Under the pieces are notes generated by a model. The model was given only the letters and a program-made list of their open reading frames with translations. It was not told the origin of the DNA and did not search any database. DNA of 64,000 nucleotides from Peromyscus leucopus (lineage: Eukaryota; Chordata; Mammalia; Rodentia; Cricetidae), in the NCBI RefSeq assembly GCF_004664715.2, contig NC_051072.1:35683642-35747641 (forward strand), written 5' to 3'. Below are positions 47,356-60,000 of the stretch, piece after piece. How positions within the stretch are numbered: position 1 is the first letter of the stretch; each line of letters starts with the position of its first letter. The translations under genes and the position numbers were made by a program.

Positions 47356-47511
47356 ATGTTCATTCACAGCTACAGGCATCTTGTCATGCACATAGGTGGG
47401 TGACCAAAATGCCTGCAAAGGGAGATGGGAGGTGGCCCCTCCTTATAGAGGCAGAGATGGGTGGAAATGACTTCTATAGTCCACAAGGGAATCTGGGAAG
47501 AGTAGTTTGTA

Positions 47512-47985
47512 GATGTAATTCTGAATGGTTTTATTAAATAAGAAACACAGAGCCAAATGCAGAGTTAAAATCCCAGCGATCAAGCAGCAGCCAAGAGCTA
47601 AGACCACCTTATCTTACCACTCGTTGCTGCTGCCGCCCTTCCTAGAAAGAGACCTACTTCCTGTGTGTCTGTATTTTTATTGACTTTCTGCTCTGCCTTC
47701 TCATTGGTTATAAACACAACCACATGACCCCCTCATCACTGCCTGTCTATACAGACCTCCAGGTCTTTATGGTTGGTATTGAGATTAAAAGCATGTGTCT
47801 CCAAGCTGGCTGTGTCCTTGAACACACAGACTCTGCCTACCCTGTGATCCGATTAAGGGCATGTGCTACCACTGCCAGACTTCTGCTAAATGGCTTGCTT
47901 TTAGCTCTGACCCCCAGGCAACTTTATTTATTAACATACAAATAAAATCATACTTCAGCACAAGTAAAATATCACCATAGTAGTT
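47512..47985 (-). mobile_element. B1-bearing composite LTR-like element (copy C)
   Basis: Starts gtagatgtaattctgaatgg, contains tacagacctccaggtcttta and ggtattgagattaaaagcat, ends near tcagcacaagtaaaatatca. Same family and orientation as copy A. Confidence 0.7.
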
Positions 47986-48489
47986 CTTCAGCAGGAAACT
48001 ATGACAATCTCCCTAATAACCAGTGTCCTCATATATAAAGAGCCCGTTTGGGAAAAACAACAAGAAATCACCACAGTGGAAGGTCTATGTGTTGATGAGT
48101 TATTAAGGAAGAGTTCTTTCTTACAGCTCAGCTATGTGGTAAATTCTCTCCCATTTTTTCAATGATAAAGATGTGGCCCTGGAGATTTTCCTGTCCCTCT
48201 GTTCTCATGAACTACTTCATTGGTCACTTTCTCAGCTTGACTGAAGATTTCCATTGAACAACACATCTTGAGTCTTTACTCTCATATGCCCTCCATTCCC
48301 AGGACACACACATATAAAATAATCCAATCTCCCCCTTTCCCAGCATTGGGCCACACACTGGCTTCCCAGGGCACCCTGGGACACGATCATATGCCTTTCC
48401 AGTTTGGGATGTTAGACATCTCCTTTTCTGGCTGCACCCTCTCATGGTCACTTTTGTGTTGCTGTTACAGAATTCCTGAGGCAGGGTGC

Positions 48490-48860
48490 TGTTGTTTAGA
48501 TCCCGGATATCCCCCGAAGCTCACGTGTTGATTTCTCCATCACCAAAGGAAGTGCTAGTGGGAAGCGATAGAAACTGAATGGCAGAGGCTGGGGAGAAGT
48601 CTTTGGAGGCATGCCTTTGAGGAAGATCATGTGACATGGCCCCCTCTCTGCTTTCTATTTTGCTCTCTGGCTGCCAGTGTCACTCACTTCTGTCACTCAC
48701 TCCTGCCATGACATCCTGCCTCACCCTGCGCAGGCCTCAGAGCGATGGGTCTGTCCAACGGTGAATTGGCACTGTCCACCAAAAGAAACCTTTAGTGTTT
48801 ATAAGTTAATTGCCTTGAGCATTTATGAGATCAGAGTGGCGGGAGGCGCCCTAAAAACCC
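48490..48860 (+). repeat. MaLR (ORR1-like) LTR
   Basis: agctcacgtgttgatttctc, ggagaagtctttggaggcat, ctctctggctgcca and ccatgacatcctgcctcacc follow ORR1 order. Confidence 0.65.
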
Positions 48861-50306
48861 TGGGCAATCGATAAAGGACAAATACATACAATGGGGAAGT
48901 CCAAAGTTGATGGGCTTGCATCAGCGTATGCTGTATCAACACGTGGCAGAAGGACAAACGGGTTGGGAGGGCCGATGGAGGAAAAGGAGGAGGAGCCCAG
49001 ACTCAACCTCTAACCAAGGACTCCCTTCTACGGTAAGTAACTCACACTGTGATAATGTATGTGTGAAGGTGGCCTTACGGGACCAGCCTCTCAAAACCCC
49101 TATTTCTCCACATTGCCTCATTGGAAGTTCAGTGAACTTTGGGAGGCTCACTCAGACCAGAGACTTTCACCCCTGGCTTCCAAAATTCATCTTCTCGGCT
49201 CACAGTTCCTGATTCTCAAGCATCAACCAAAAAAGCCCCAATTCTAGGGCCTCATGGGACAAAACACAGATGAGTCTCAATGTGTGATCTACCCAGCTGT
49301 GAGTCTTTAGAATTAACAAATTACATGTGTCACAAAGACAACGGTGAGACAGGAATAAGACAGATATTCCCATTCTGAAAGGGGGAAACGGCCAAGAAAA
49401 GGGTAACTGGCCCACAAAATCCAAAACCCAACAGGGTAAACAATGGAAAGTCTCCAATAATCTCCCTTAACTCCATAGTGCACATCCTGAACATCTCTGA
49501 TGTCCTTTGACATAGGATTGCAGGGCCCCAAGCTCAAGAACTCTGTGTCCATATAATTAGCATCATGCCGCACCTGTATCCTCCAGAGTGGAGGCCTAAG
49601 CTTCACCCAGGTCTCCTTGAGCTGCAGCTAGGGCAGCCAATGAAAGGGGTGTTTTTACCAGAAACAGACGCAGTCAGCTGCAGTTCTGGAGGTCCCAAGG
49701 TCCCAAGGCCAAGGGAGCAGAGTCCCAAGGCAGCCCGGAGCATCAGCTGTTAAGGGGCCAGGGGTGCCTCTGTGGCAGCCTTGATCTAGAGCCCTGCTCT
49801 GGACCAGTGACCATGAAGGCTGCCTGGAAGACCTCCAAACAACCTTCAGAGGCCCTCCCCTCATCCATGGCCCCTTCTGCCCACAATTATCTCTTTAGCC
49901 AAGGGTCCCTCGGCCAACTTTGAGTTGTTCTCACAAACTCACCTTTGCCCTCTTTCTAAGGTCAGAGTGAAGTTTTTCAAGTATTTTACTTCCTTCTTTT
50001 CTTTTAATTAAAAATTACATATTTAAATGATTTCTCTCTCATTTTTACTGCAACCAGCCAAAAGAAGTTACACTGCACCTTTAGTCCTTTGCCATTTAGA
50101 TAGTTTTTATGCTGATACCCTACTTTGTCACTGTTAATTAAGTTCTGCCTTACTCAAAGACCTAGGACCTGCTCATACATCTATCAAATCCTTTGTCACG
50201 TATAACAAGACCTTTACTCTACTTTCTAGTCTCCATCAGGTCCCTCTGACATCCTGGCAGAACAATCTGGCCATCCACACGTGCACTAACGTTCTGGTCA
50301 CAGCCT
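48861..50306. other. Intergenic, unique-looking
   Basis: No gene or clear repeat supported. Several short tandem phrases, such as ggtcccaaggtcccaaggcc near 49690. Confidence 0.5.
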
Positions 50307-50586
50307 CCATCATCATCCATGAGAAGGTCCAGCCTTTATCTCCATCATCATCCATGAGAAGGTCCAGGCTTCTTCTCCATCATCATCCATGAGAAGGTCC
50401 AGGCTTCTTCTCCATCATCATCCATGAGAAGGTCCAGGCTTCTTCTCCATCATCATCCATGAGAAGGTCCAGACTTCTTCTCCATCATCATCCATGAGAA
50501 GGTTCAGGCTTCTTCTCCATCATCATCCATGAGAAGGTCCAGGCTTCTTCTCCATCATCATCCATGAGAAGGTCCAGGCTTCTTCT
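50307..50586. repeat. 35-bp minisatellite, eight copies
   Basis: Eight head-to-tail units of exactly 35 bp starting at 50307, 50342, 50377, 50412, 50447, 50482, 50517 and 50552. Each begins ccatcatcatccatgagaag. Copies 2, 3, 4, 7 and 8 are identical; copies 1, 5 and 6 differ at a few bases. The unit is not a multiple of three, so it is not a protein repeat. Confidence 0.98.
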
Positions 50587-50672
50587 CCAGGTCTCTTTTT
50601 CTCTGCCCCCACCAGCATCATCCTGAACACTGTTTGCAGCGATCCAGGCTTCTCTACCCTCATGCTCTAAAT

Positions 50673-51445
50673 CAGCAGTGGTTGAGGAATATTGTTCTAA
50701 CTAGGCAAAGACGTGTTTCATTTGTTTATGCTGCAGACTATCACTTTAACTGTGTAAAAGTGTGCTACTTTTGTCTATGCGCATTTGCTTAATTGTGTTA
50801 AGATGGGTTGCACTCGTTTCACCTTGCCTGCCCGTGGCACCTGATTGGTCTAATAAAGAGCTGAACGGCCAATAGGTAGGAAGGAGAAAGGATAGGCGGG
50901 GCTGGCGGGCAGACAGAATAAACAGGAGGAGGAATCTAAAGAGAAGAACGAGAGAAGGAGGAGAGAACGAAGAGGCACACATGGGGCCAGAAGCCAGGCA
51001 GACGCCAGCCAGACACAGAGAAGCAGTGGAAATGAAATATACAGAAGTAAGAAAGGCAATAAGCCCTGAGGCAAAGGGTAGATAAAGAGAGACAGGTTCA
51101 TTTAAGTTAAAAGAGCTAGCCAGAAACCTGCCTAAGCTAGGCCAAGCATTCAAAACTAACAATAAGTCTCCAGTGTCATGATTTGGGAGCTGGATGGTGG
51201 CCCCAAAAGAAAAAGCCTAGTACAAATTGTTCTCAACCTGTGGGTTGCAACCTTTTGGTGTCAAACAGCCCTTTTACAGGGGTCTCCTAAGACCCTCAGA
51301 AAACACAATGTTTACATCAGGATCCGTAACAGTAGCACAATTACAGTTAGGAAGTAGCAATGAGAATAATGTTATGGTTGGGGGTCACCACAGCATGAGG
51401 AACTGTATTAAAGGGTCGCAGCATTAGGAAGCCTGGGAACCACTG
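50673..51445 (-). mobile_element. URR1-like hAT element, split by an LTR
   Basis: Outer 8-bp duplications are perfect: ctctaaat at 50665-50672 and 51446-51453. The left end cagcagtggt is separated by the LTR from the rest (tctcaacctgtgggttgcaa ... gcctgggaaccactg). Same family as 7669-7853, opposite orientation. Confidence 0.9.
50683..51224 (+). mobile_element. LTR inserted in the hAT terminal repeat
   Basis: 542 bp, ends TGAGGAAT ... TAGTACA. Imperfect 6-bp duplications agtggt (left) and aattgt (right) rebuild the hAT end exactly when one is removed. Contains cacctgattggtctaataaa and ggataggcggggctggc, a wording common to a rodent ERV LTR family. The family name is not assigned. Confidence 0.8.
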
Positions 51446-51453
51446 CTCTAAAT

Positions 51454-53469
51454 TCTCCCAGCCTTCTATGCAGTACTCAGTCAAGATGCTTCCCCCTTTC
51501 CGGGTATTTGTTGTAATAGCATTCTAATTCTCAGCATCAGTTTCTGTCCCGGTCTGTTTAGTGCAGCAGCAATCAGAATCCCTGGGGCTCAGAGTCTAAA
51601 GTCAAGGGATCCTCATCAGGTGATGGCCTGTCATCCACAGCAGAGGGCAGAAGGATGGAGGGAGCACACCCAGGATGGAGGGAGACAGGAGGGGGCTGAG
51701 CTCATCCTTTGATAGGGAACCCACTCCCAATGAATGGTTACCCCTCCTGCTCTAACAGCATGAACTCATTCCAGCCTCCTCAGCACGGTCGCCTTGAGAA
51801 CTGAGCTCCGCACACACAAACTTGCACAAAACATTCAAACTGTAGTGATATCAGATGCCATCCTTGGAAAGCAGTTAAATCTAACCTATTAAAATGATCT
51901 GAAGACCATCAGATGGTCAAAGCAAAGACATTAATCCTAATCGCCTCACGCCCGTGGGAGCCCACTAGTAACTAACCTTACCCCCCGCCCCCGCGAGGTG
52001 GGTGTGTGGTTTTCAGCTCCGAACATTTGCTGTTGCCAGAGGTGGTGTATCGAACTGAAAAGCTTTGCAGCTATGACTTCCTGCCCAACAGCTGGGCCTC
52101 CAAATGACTCAGTACATGACCACAAAGCTGCACCTCTGTTGCTCGATATAAACACTAAAAAGCCAAATACACTCATCTATTTCTTTAAGCTCAGTTAGGC
52201 CAGAAAAGTTAGCTATCACAACTATCCGTTACAAAGTCTAAATAATAGCAGAATAGACATTTAAAATTCAGTAAATTGGACTTCCATTTTTACCTTGTAA
52301 CTCAAACAGTTACTATGGATATTTATTGAACTGGCCACGATCAACAATATTTCTCAATATAAATGACAAAAGCACATTTTAAGATTGCTTTGCCAGATGT
52401 TCAATTGAAATACATATAGCACATCAAAACCATCATGGGTGCTATGTTTTAATTATACAGGACCTCTACATATCCATCGCCTAGGCGACATTGGCACTTA
52501 GTTATCAAATTTATCCATTCAGAGACTTTTGGTAGGTAGAAATGTCATATCCTATAAGTTAAATAGTATGTTTATATGTTTAAATAATAAGACAAACATA
52601 GTTGCTTGGGGATAGAGAAACACTAAGCTAAGAGAATTGAGAGGAGGGCACTGTCGTCGTTGTCGTCGTCGTCGTCCCCCCACATCTAGTGGGGTCTCCA
52701 GAGGTGTGTCATGTCGCAGCCCCTGGTCTCTGAGCACCGAGGAAGGCTGGGAAGTGAGGATTCCAAAGCTGTACTCCTCTGTCATCTCTGAGAAACAGGC
52801 TTCTGTCACCCTAGATTCTACTCAGTCGACTCTTCAGACGACACCCACCTCAGTCACAGTGAAGGAGAAGCCAGTTTTGCCCCTGAGGGTACATCTGGCA
52901 GAGAATTGGAAGTGATACCAGGCGGCATTTGTGTACAGGATGGGTGCCACTTGCCTAGCGTCAATTACATGCCAGACAGTACTTTACATGAGCACTGTAT
53001 AACAACTGCTTGCTAGCCATGTGAGACGCAGGGAGAAATACCCAAGGTCTCCCTAGACCAAGCAGGTAATGGTCATTACTATAATCCTCTCCACAGCCCC
53101 ATGAACCAGGTCCAACTGTGCTCATGAGTGATGCTGATGTTAAATTATGGGGCTAGCATAGGCAGCATTACTTAATATAATAAGGATAACATTATTATTA
53201 TGACCAGAGCCTAGATGTTAGTGATGCTGGTCTCCATGTAGACCATGAGCAGTGTGGCAGTAATTCCCACAATGTCCCTAGTAAATTCTTCATGAGGAAC
53301 TTCGCAGAATATTCTAGAACTGGATTAGAGGGTTAAGATTGCTCACGTACTTCCACAAAGACTCCAACTGCTGGTGTAAGCCCTGGCTAATAAAGAAAGT
53401 GGAGAATCCTTTTATTCTTCCTCCATAGATAAAACATTCTATTCTTAATCATATTTTCTTTCTGTCTTT
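51454..53469. other. Intergenic with a (GTC)n run
   Basis: No gene. (GTC)n with one interruption at 52653-52677, a CpG-containing triplet run. A 12-bp palindrome tcgcctaggcga is at 52477-52488. A 92-codon frame over the triplet run is not supported. Confidence 0.5.
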
Positions 53470-53630
53470 CTTTTTTATTTATTTTTGTTGTTGTTTTTGG
53501 TTTTTCAAGACAGGTTTTCTCTGTGTAGTCCTGGTTGTCCTAGAACTCTTCTGAAGACCAGTCTGACCTCGAACTCACAGAGATCCACCTGCGTCTGCCT
53601 CCTGAGTGCTGGGACAAAAGGTGTTAATTG
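53470..53630 (-). repeat. B1 SINE (antisense)
   Basis: tttcaagacaggttttctct then cctcgaactcacagagatcc. Confidence 0.9.
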
Positions 53631-53939
53631 TATTTTCAAGTATTCCTTCTCCCCTACCCATTGCCTGCCTTATTAAGATGCTAATTACGTGACTATTAGT
53701 TGGGTACTGCCTATTGCCCAGCTCCTGAACTGTTTCTCTGACTAATTTGTGTTTGATTGATTTTGATTTTCAGTCATTTTTTCCCCTGCTTGTACTTCAG
53801 TGGAGGCAATTTATCCTGACCTGTCTTCAGCTCCTGTATTTCCTCAGCTGAGTGGATTCCCTTCCTGCAGTTTTCCATCAATCTGCTAGTAACCTTTGTG
53901 TGTGTGCGTGTGTTACACACCTTTTCTACTGGTGATTTT

Positions 53940-54121
53940 CTTTTCTTTCTTTCTTTCTTTTTTTTCTTTTCATTTTTCAAGACAGGGTTTCTCTGTGAAA
54001 CAGTCCTGGCTGTCCTGGAACTCACTCTGTAGACCAGACTAGCCTCAAGTTCACAGAGATCCGCCTGCCTCTGCCTCCCAAGTACTGGGATTAAAGGCGT
54101 GCGCCGCCACCGCCCGGCTCC
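53940..54121 (-). repeat. B1 SINE (antisense) with target duplication
   Basis: Flanks actggtgatttt (53928-53939) and actagtgatttt (54122-54133) match at 11 of 12. Well-preserved body with several CpGs (gcgtgcgccgccaccgcccg), so fairly young. Confidence 0.92.
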
Positions 54122-54229
54122 ACTAGTGATTTTAACATAATAATCTTTTTTCTGCTTTTGTCCATATATCTTTACTTGTGTTCATGGAAAGAGTCATTGT
54201 TCTGGTTCGAGGCTTCTGGTGTCTGCTAC

Positions 54230-54870
54230 ACTATGGATGCTGGGCCCTCACTGGGACTCCTCCTGCTGTTGCCCTGTGTTGTGGAGATCCTGCAGCTTTG
54301 GGTCTGCAGGACCAGTCCCTTCACGTGCTCCAGCAGATCACAGATGGGGTGGATGTTGGGGCGGGCCTACTTATAACCCTGGTTCTGGGCCTGGGTAGTT
54401 ACAGGGTTGGTCAGCCCTCCAGCTCTCTCCTGTCCTCACTACGCAGGGTGAGCTCTCCTGCATTGCCCTGGTGAGTTCACCCCTTGCAGCCATGAGCAAG
54501 GGGCAGGGCCAGTTCTCCCACTTTCGCATCCTCAGGGTCGGACCTCCCACACCCACACCTGCAGGGCCAGCTCAACTGTGTTGCTCGGGTGTGATATAGG
54601 GGCCACTCTCGCGAGTGCTGCAGCTGGTGGTGGGCTTGGGCGACTCTTGCGCTCTCATGACCTCATGGCCAGCTCTCCCACCTGCCTCGGGCATTGATGG
54701 GCTAGAGGTGGAGGAGGGCTTCTCTCCCCTGCCCATGCTGCCACAAGACAGATGAGTGATGCGGTCGGCTCTCCCATGCTCACAGCTTCCGGGCTGGCTC
54801 ACCCACACCTCCGCCAATGGGGTTGGCTCTATGGTGCTGCCCAAGTGGGGTGCAGGGCCTGCTCTCCCAA
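54230..54870. repeat. Degenerate GC-rich array, about 30-bp period
   Basis: The phrase ggc-cagctctcccac and close variants recur at roughly 25 to 60 bp spacing (near 54422, 54450, 54511, 54541, 54570, 54602, 54640, 54671, 54768, 54792, 54823 and 54858). Resembles rodent MurSatRep-like satellite sequence. Open frames across it are by-products. Confidence 0.6.
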
Positions 54871-55591
54871 GTTAACATAGTAATCTTAACTATTTAAGTT
54901 CCCCCTGAGACTTCCAGCACCTGACTCTTCCCTGACTCTTATTCTGTGATTCTCATGTCTGCTGGCTATAAAGTTCATCTTTACCTCCGTGTCAGGTGAT
55001 TTGTTGATGAGGTAAATAGTTTCATGCCTCAGACTGTGCATAACTCACCTTGGTCTCCATCTTTTCTGTGAGGAGCTGAGTCGCTCTGGTCAGTTCTTGC
55101 TTTGTGATTACCGCCCCCCACAGTTAACCTCCATATACCACAGGCTTTCATTTCCTCCAACATGACCTTTGGCCTGCAATGGCCTGGCCTTATCTGGAAG
55201 CTTTCCTTGGCATTCTCTTCCAGCTCAAATTTAGGCTTCCCCCTGAGTCTGAACCTCAAAGAGATTTTTGTGCGTTTGCACACTCCTTGACCAGCTATCT
55301 GCTAGTGTGTGTTTATTTGTTCTCAGTAGCCTGGGAATCTTATTTTATGCTCCTGGCCCAACCTGGCTTGGTCTCAGATGTGAGAAAACTTCAATGATCC
55401 TATCTTTTCCCTCCTGGCTGAAAACCTTTTTCTTCCTGGTTCCCAGGAATAGAAGGTTGTGAGGTGTTTTGTTTTGTTTTTTTCCTCTTCTCTTCCCTTG
55501 TCTACAATGTGTCTTCACACATGTTGTGAGGTGGAGAGTATTTGCTGCCCTCTCTCAACAGTTCAGAGCTGTTGCTTTGTAAAGAAAACAA
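54871..55591. other. Intergenic, nothing recognised
   Basis: No gene or clear repeat. Confidence 0.5.
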
Positions 55592-55770
55592 GGGTGGGGT
55601 TGTGATCTCCACTGGCAGAGTGTTTGCCTAACACCCATGAAGCCCTGGGTTTGGGACCCAGCATCACGTAAAATGGGCGTGGTGACACAGGAGAAGAGGT
55701 GGTGGATCAGAATTCCAAGGCCATCCCCTACACAGTGAGAATGAGGCCAGCCTGGAATAAGAGGCCAGAG
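55592..55770 (+). repeat. Diverged B4 SINE
   Basis: ID-like head (gcagagtgtttgcctaacac, gaagccctgggtttgggacc) joined to a B1-like tail (gaatgaggccagcctggaat). Confidence 0.65.
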
Positions 55771-56278
55771 AGGGGGTCGGGAGGGAGGGAGGGAAACAGG
55801 AAATAGGAGTAAGTCATCCTCATAAAGTGTCAATCACGCCCAGCGGGGAGCTGCTCTGCCCTCTGCCCAACACAGAAGCCCTTTCCAGCTTCCTGCCTCA
55901 TCCCTGCTCTGTGAAGAAAAGCTTCTGGTAGGCAAGAACTCCTCTTCTTTCTGAGGCTGCAGGTCAACCATATTCTCAGGCAAACCCACACAGGGAACTT
56001 GGAAAACCGTGATTTCTTGCAGCCTCTGTGATGTCCAGCCTCTGTGATGTCCGGCATCCTTCTCATCCTGCTGTTTGCTGCAGAGCAGTGAGACAAGCTC
56101 TTCCTGGAGCCACTTCCCAGATTTCGGGCGACATGGTTTGACTGGAAACCCCAATTCTCGGAGAACTTCCAGAAGTTATCATTTTAAAGGTTATCTAGAT
56201 GTTTCTTTCTAGTAAGGGTGAGACCAACTCTCTATATTCCAAACACAAATCAGGTCTGATTTATGTTTTAACATTTTA

Positions 56279-56284
<6 letters not shown>

Positions 56285-56312
<28 letters not shown>

Positions 56313-56435
56313 CATGACAGCATACATGTGATTGTTTCTTTGCCTTTACCACGTGGGTCCTAGGGATAGAACTCAGGCCATCAGGCTTGCAGCAGGTGCC
56401 TTTACCCACTGAGCGATCTCATCAGCCTTGATTTT
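56285..56435 (-). repeat. B3 SINE (antisense) with (TG)n
   Basis: (TG)n at 56285-56312 then gtgggtcctagggatagaac, ggccatcaggcttgcagcag and acccactgagcgatctcatc. Confidence 0.75.
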
Positions 56436-57189
56436 TAAATGATCAAGATCAGCATCATTAACGGGATGGTGCAGGAGCAGAATGGCCTATAGGGAGGCTA
56501 TTTCACCTTCTACGCGAAAGATGGAGGTGATGTGAACCAGGGATGCAGGAGAAAATAAGATCATGAGTGACTTGGTTCTGTATGCATTTTTGATGTAAAT
56601 GAATGGGATTTCCAGATAGCTGAATGTCAGATGCAAAGATAAAGAAGACTATTTAAAGACAACACTTTTGCTCTAAAAAAAAAAAAATCACAACAATCAC
56701 ATACCACAAAATGAAACGGAGGAACCAAGAGAAAGGGCTGTTTGAACAGAAATCCAATGTTTTCATTTCAGAGCTGTTATAGTGGAGATATTTGGTAGAC
56801 CTCAGAGTAGAAATGTCAAATAGGAGTGAGGTCTATAGGACTGGGGATGTAGCTAAGTTGACAGTCCTTGACGAGCCTGCGCAAAGCTGGAAAGTGAGTT
56901 TGTCCAGGTGCCCAGGTAAGAACAGCACAAATATGAGCCGACATCAGCGGTGTGTGCTCAGGGGCCTTGGCAATAGCAGTTTTGTGGAACGGTGGAGAGA
57001 AACCCTGACTGGAGTGGATTTGAGGGAGAGCTGAAGTAGATGGGCTGGAGTCGGGGAGTAAAATAGTAAAAGGACAAAATGCGGACATGAAGAGGAGTTC
57101 AAGGAGTTGAGAGGGCACTGCACAGTTACTGAATCACCTAGAACTAAGACACAAGGCGTAGTTGAGGAAGAATACTAAACCAGGTCTAC
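56436..57189. other. Intergenic, nothing recognised
   Basis: No gene; 80- and 100-codon frames at 56792-57118 overlap on opposite strands without features. Short A run at 56675-56688. Confidence 0.5.
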
Positions 57190-57800
57190 AGTTTTCTAGA
57201 AATGGGGGAATTCCTAAAAAAACACTGAATGGAATTAAGATGTGGCCCAGCAATTTCCTCCTGAATACACACTCAAAGGAAATGCAAGCAGACCAAATGT
57301 GAAGTATTAACTGTATCCAGAAGGTGAGAACAACCCAACACCACTAGCAAGTGAGTGGTAAACAGCGGAACATTGTTCAGCCATAAGGAAGAGTGACGTT
57401 CTTAAAGACATTGGGCCAGGCAGAAGAAAACAATCAAAAGGAAACAGCATATGATTCAACTTATTTGAAATATTTAAACAAGCAAATTCATTGGGACAGA
57501 TAGATCAGAGGTTCCCAGGGGCTGAGGGGGGAGAGAGAATAGGAAGACATTGCCTAACAGTTATAGTTTCTGCTATGAAGTAATGAAAAAGATTTTGAAA
57601 TGTAGTAGTGAGAATTTCAAACATGCATCTATTTAATGCTATTAAATTATGTTACTAATATGGTTAAAATGGCATTTTTATAATACATCCAGTATTTAAA
57701 TTAGTAATGCAATGTACCTAAAATCATTGAATTACACATGACATGGGTGAATTGTATAGCATATGGCCTATATCTTAATGCAGTGACTAAACGAAATTAG
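57190..57800 (+). mobile_element. Ancient L1M 3' end
   Basis: Wording of the L1 ORF2 end and 3' UTR: gcagaagaaaacaatcaaaa, gcatatgattcaacttattt, agaggttcccaggggctgag and ttatggttaaaatggcattt-like. Heavily decayed. Confidence 0.65.
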
Positions 57801-59134
57801 AAATGACTGTCCCAGAAGGCAGGGCAGGTGCAGCAGAATTGCAAGGCAGTAGGTGGTTTAGGTGGTGACCTGAAGAGACGCACTGCTGTGTGCTGGGGAC
57901 CTGGGGAGAGCGGTCCATTTCCTAGAAAACTCACCACACGGAAACTTTGGGCCTAGACCACATCTAACTGACCAAACTCTAACCACATGAATTTGGTGAG
58001 AACCCCATCAAAGTCTGTTCTCATGCCAAAGTTCAATCTGAGTCCCAGGTTCAGAAAGTCAATGAATGATGATGGACTCTTTCCCCATCAGCACCTTGTG
58101 GGAAAAGCCTGTTCCCACATCATCCTATACTGAAGGATGGAAAAGAACAGCTCTGACCTACAGCTCTGGTCTACATCCTCTATTCTAGTCCACTCCATCC
58201 TGTCTTGGACTCCCTGCCCTCCAATCCTCCTTGTCTACTTTATGGAAACCCATTGTCAATAAATAAATTCATTCTAACACCTCTAACATAACACCTCTCA
58301 CATAACCCTCTCTATATTCAGGTGCTCTGTAAATTCAAACCCAAACAATAATTTCCTAACTGATCATCTCTGTAGCTGGGAAGTTTGCAACCTCTCTCCT
58401 AATGTGAGTTTCTACCATCCATCCCAACAAGCATCCATCCTTAACAAGCATTCACTCTAGGTTAGAATTGGGTACTGCTATAAAGATTCTGCTCTGAGAC
58501 CATGTCTAGCCTCCCACCTTGAAGCAGATTGCTGCCCCTTCAGCCTTGTATCCACAGACACTCTGGAGCCACCACTGCCTCGACATCGGTGCCAGAAGAA
58601 ATCCCTCCTTATCAAATGCAAATCCTTTGCCCGTTGAAAACGCTAGCTGGCTGATATCGCTGATCACCTTTCTTTTCTGGAAGTGTGCAAAATACCTTCC
58701 AGCACTGTGAATGCTGGCCAGTGGGGGTGAAGCTTCTGGTGGGCACCTGCTCAGTTTTTCACGTTCAGGTGCAGAAGTGATATCTTCAGCAGTAGGGCCT
58801 TGCCTTCAGGTTGTAGAGGGTAACCAAAGCCTTTGCAATTACTTGTGATGTTTAGGGAGTCTATAGGACCCCTTCGGCCAATGACTCAAAAAGACGTGAG
58901 CCATTTCCAGCAGGGGGTAGAGGTTGGGGTGTACTTGGTGGCATTAGTCATCTAGTTGGGGCATTGTCTTCCCCCTTCTATAGTGACTCCACTTAAGTTC
59001 CTTTCTGCTATGTATGTATTTATGAAGTGTATGTGATAGTAGGCTTCCATATAGCTTTTCAAAAGATCTTCAGCGTTAGTTGTCCTTCCCATATTCTTCC
59101 CTTTAACCTGTCTTCCAGTTTCCCTTCCCGTTTA
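57801..59134. other. Intergenic, unique-looking
   Basis: No gene or clear repeat seen. Confidence 0.5.
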
Positions 59135-60000
59135 ATCCTCCTAGTCTAGTTTCCCCTTTATTTATAATACAATGTTCTATTTCCTGCTGGAGGAGGAAAG
59201 TAATCATCAGTATCATCCAGCTACAAACCCTGTGACCAACAACAAGATATACTGGTACAATAGTGGTACAAATGTTATGGGAGCAAACAACCACTTTTGA
59301 AAAATTGGGTTGAAAGTCCATTTATGAGCTGGAACCCATATATGATACTGCTGAAGCGGCCAAGAATATATATATATCATGGGCCCTGGGGAAAAATCTA
59401 ATACTATTATTCTGCTAAAGAAAGCCATAACAATAAGATTATTCCTAATGATATATTGTTATATTCCTAGATCAAGGCACTGCTTAGCCCTCATCAGAGA
59501 AGCTTCCTGTAGTAGATGATAATTAGCTCAGGGACCCCAAACTATACAATGTGTAGAAAGTGAGAAATTTTGGAGCACTCATGTCTAAATGAAATTTCTT
59601 TATCAAACCAAAGTTCAGAGATCTGTTTGGAAGAGGAATCAAAAAGACTGTAAAAGTCAGAGGTAGATGACTCCAAAGAAAGAGTATCTCCCAGGAACAA
59701 CAGGCTGATACCCATAATGATATATATGTGAACTCACAGAGACTGTGACAGCATGCATAAGGCCTGGACAAGTTCAAACCAGACAAAATCCCAGTGTGGA
59801 GCTGGGGAAATAGACACAAAGTCCCACCCTAAACAAGAAGCTATTTGGAACTGATACCTGCTTGGAAAGGGAAAAATCAGTTGTCTACTGTGGAGTGTTG
59901 GTGGGCTATATCAACCACACTCCAGAGTGAGCCCCATGCCCAGGAATAGTTGGCCAACAGAAAGTAAACTCCATGGTTTTTGTGTACTTTTTTGTTTTGT
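59135..60000 (+). mobile_element. Rodent L1 (Lx-type) 3' region
   Basis: Phrases ccagctacaaaccctgtgac, gctggaacccatatatgata, tcatcagagaagcttcctgt and gtgaactcacagagactgtg match a rodent L1 3' block. Same family as 62115-62748. Confidence 0.65.

Noticed and set aside
50307..50586. CRISPR-like array
   Set aside because: Units are contiguous 35-bp tandem repeats without distinct spacers, in a mammalian genome.
52477..52488. 12-bp palindrome tcgcctaggcga
   Set aside because: Only loosely like an X-box; a palindrome of this size is expected by chance in 64 kb.
52637..52915. 92-codon frame with Arg-rich start
   Set aside because: Start is the (GTC)n run; the rest has no recognisable domain.
54178..54844. 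Frames on both strands with Leu/Ser-rich products
   Set aside because: Arise from the degenerate GC-rich array; no coherent protein.
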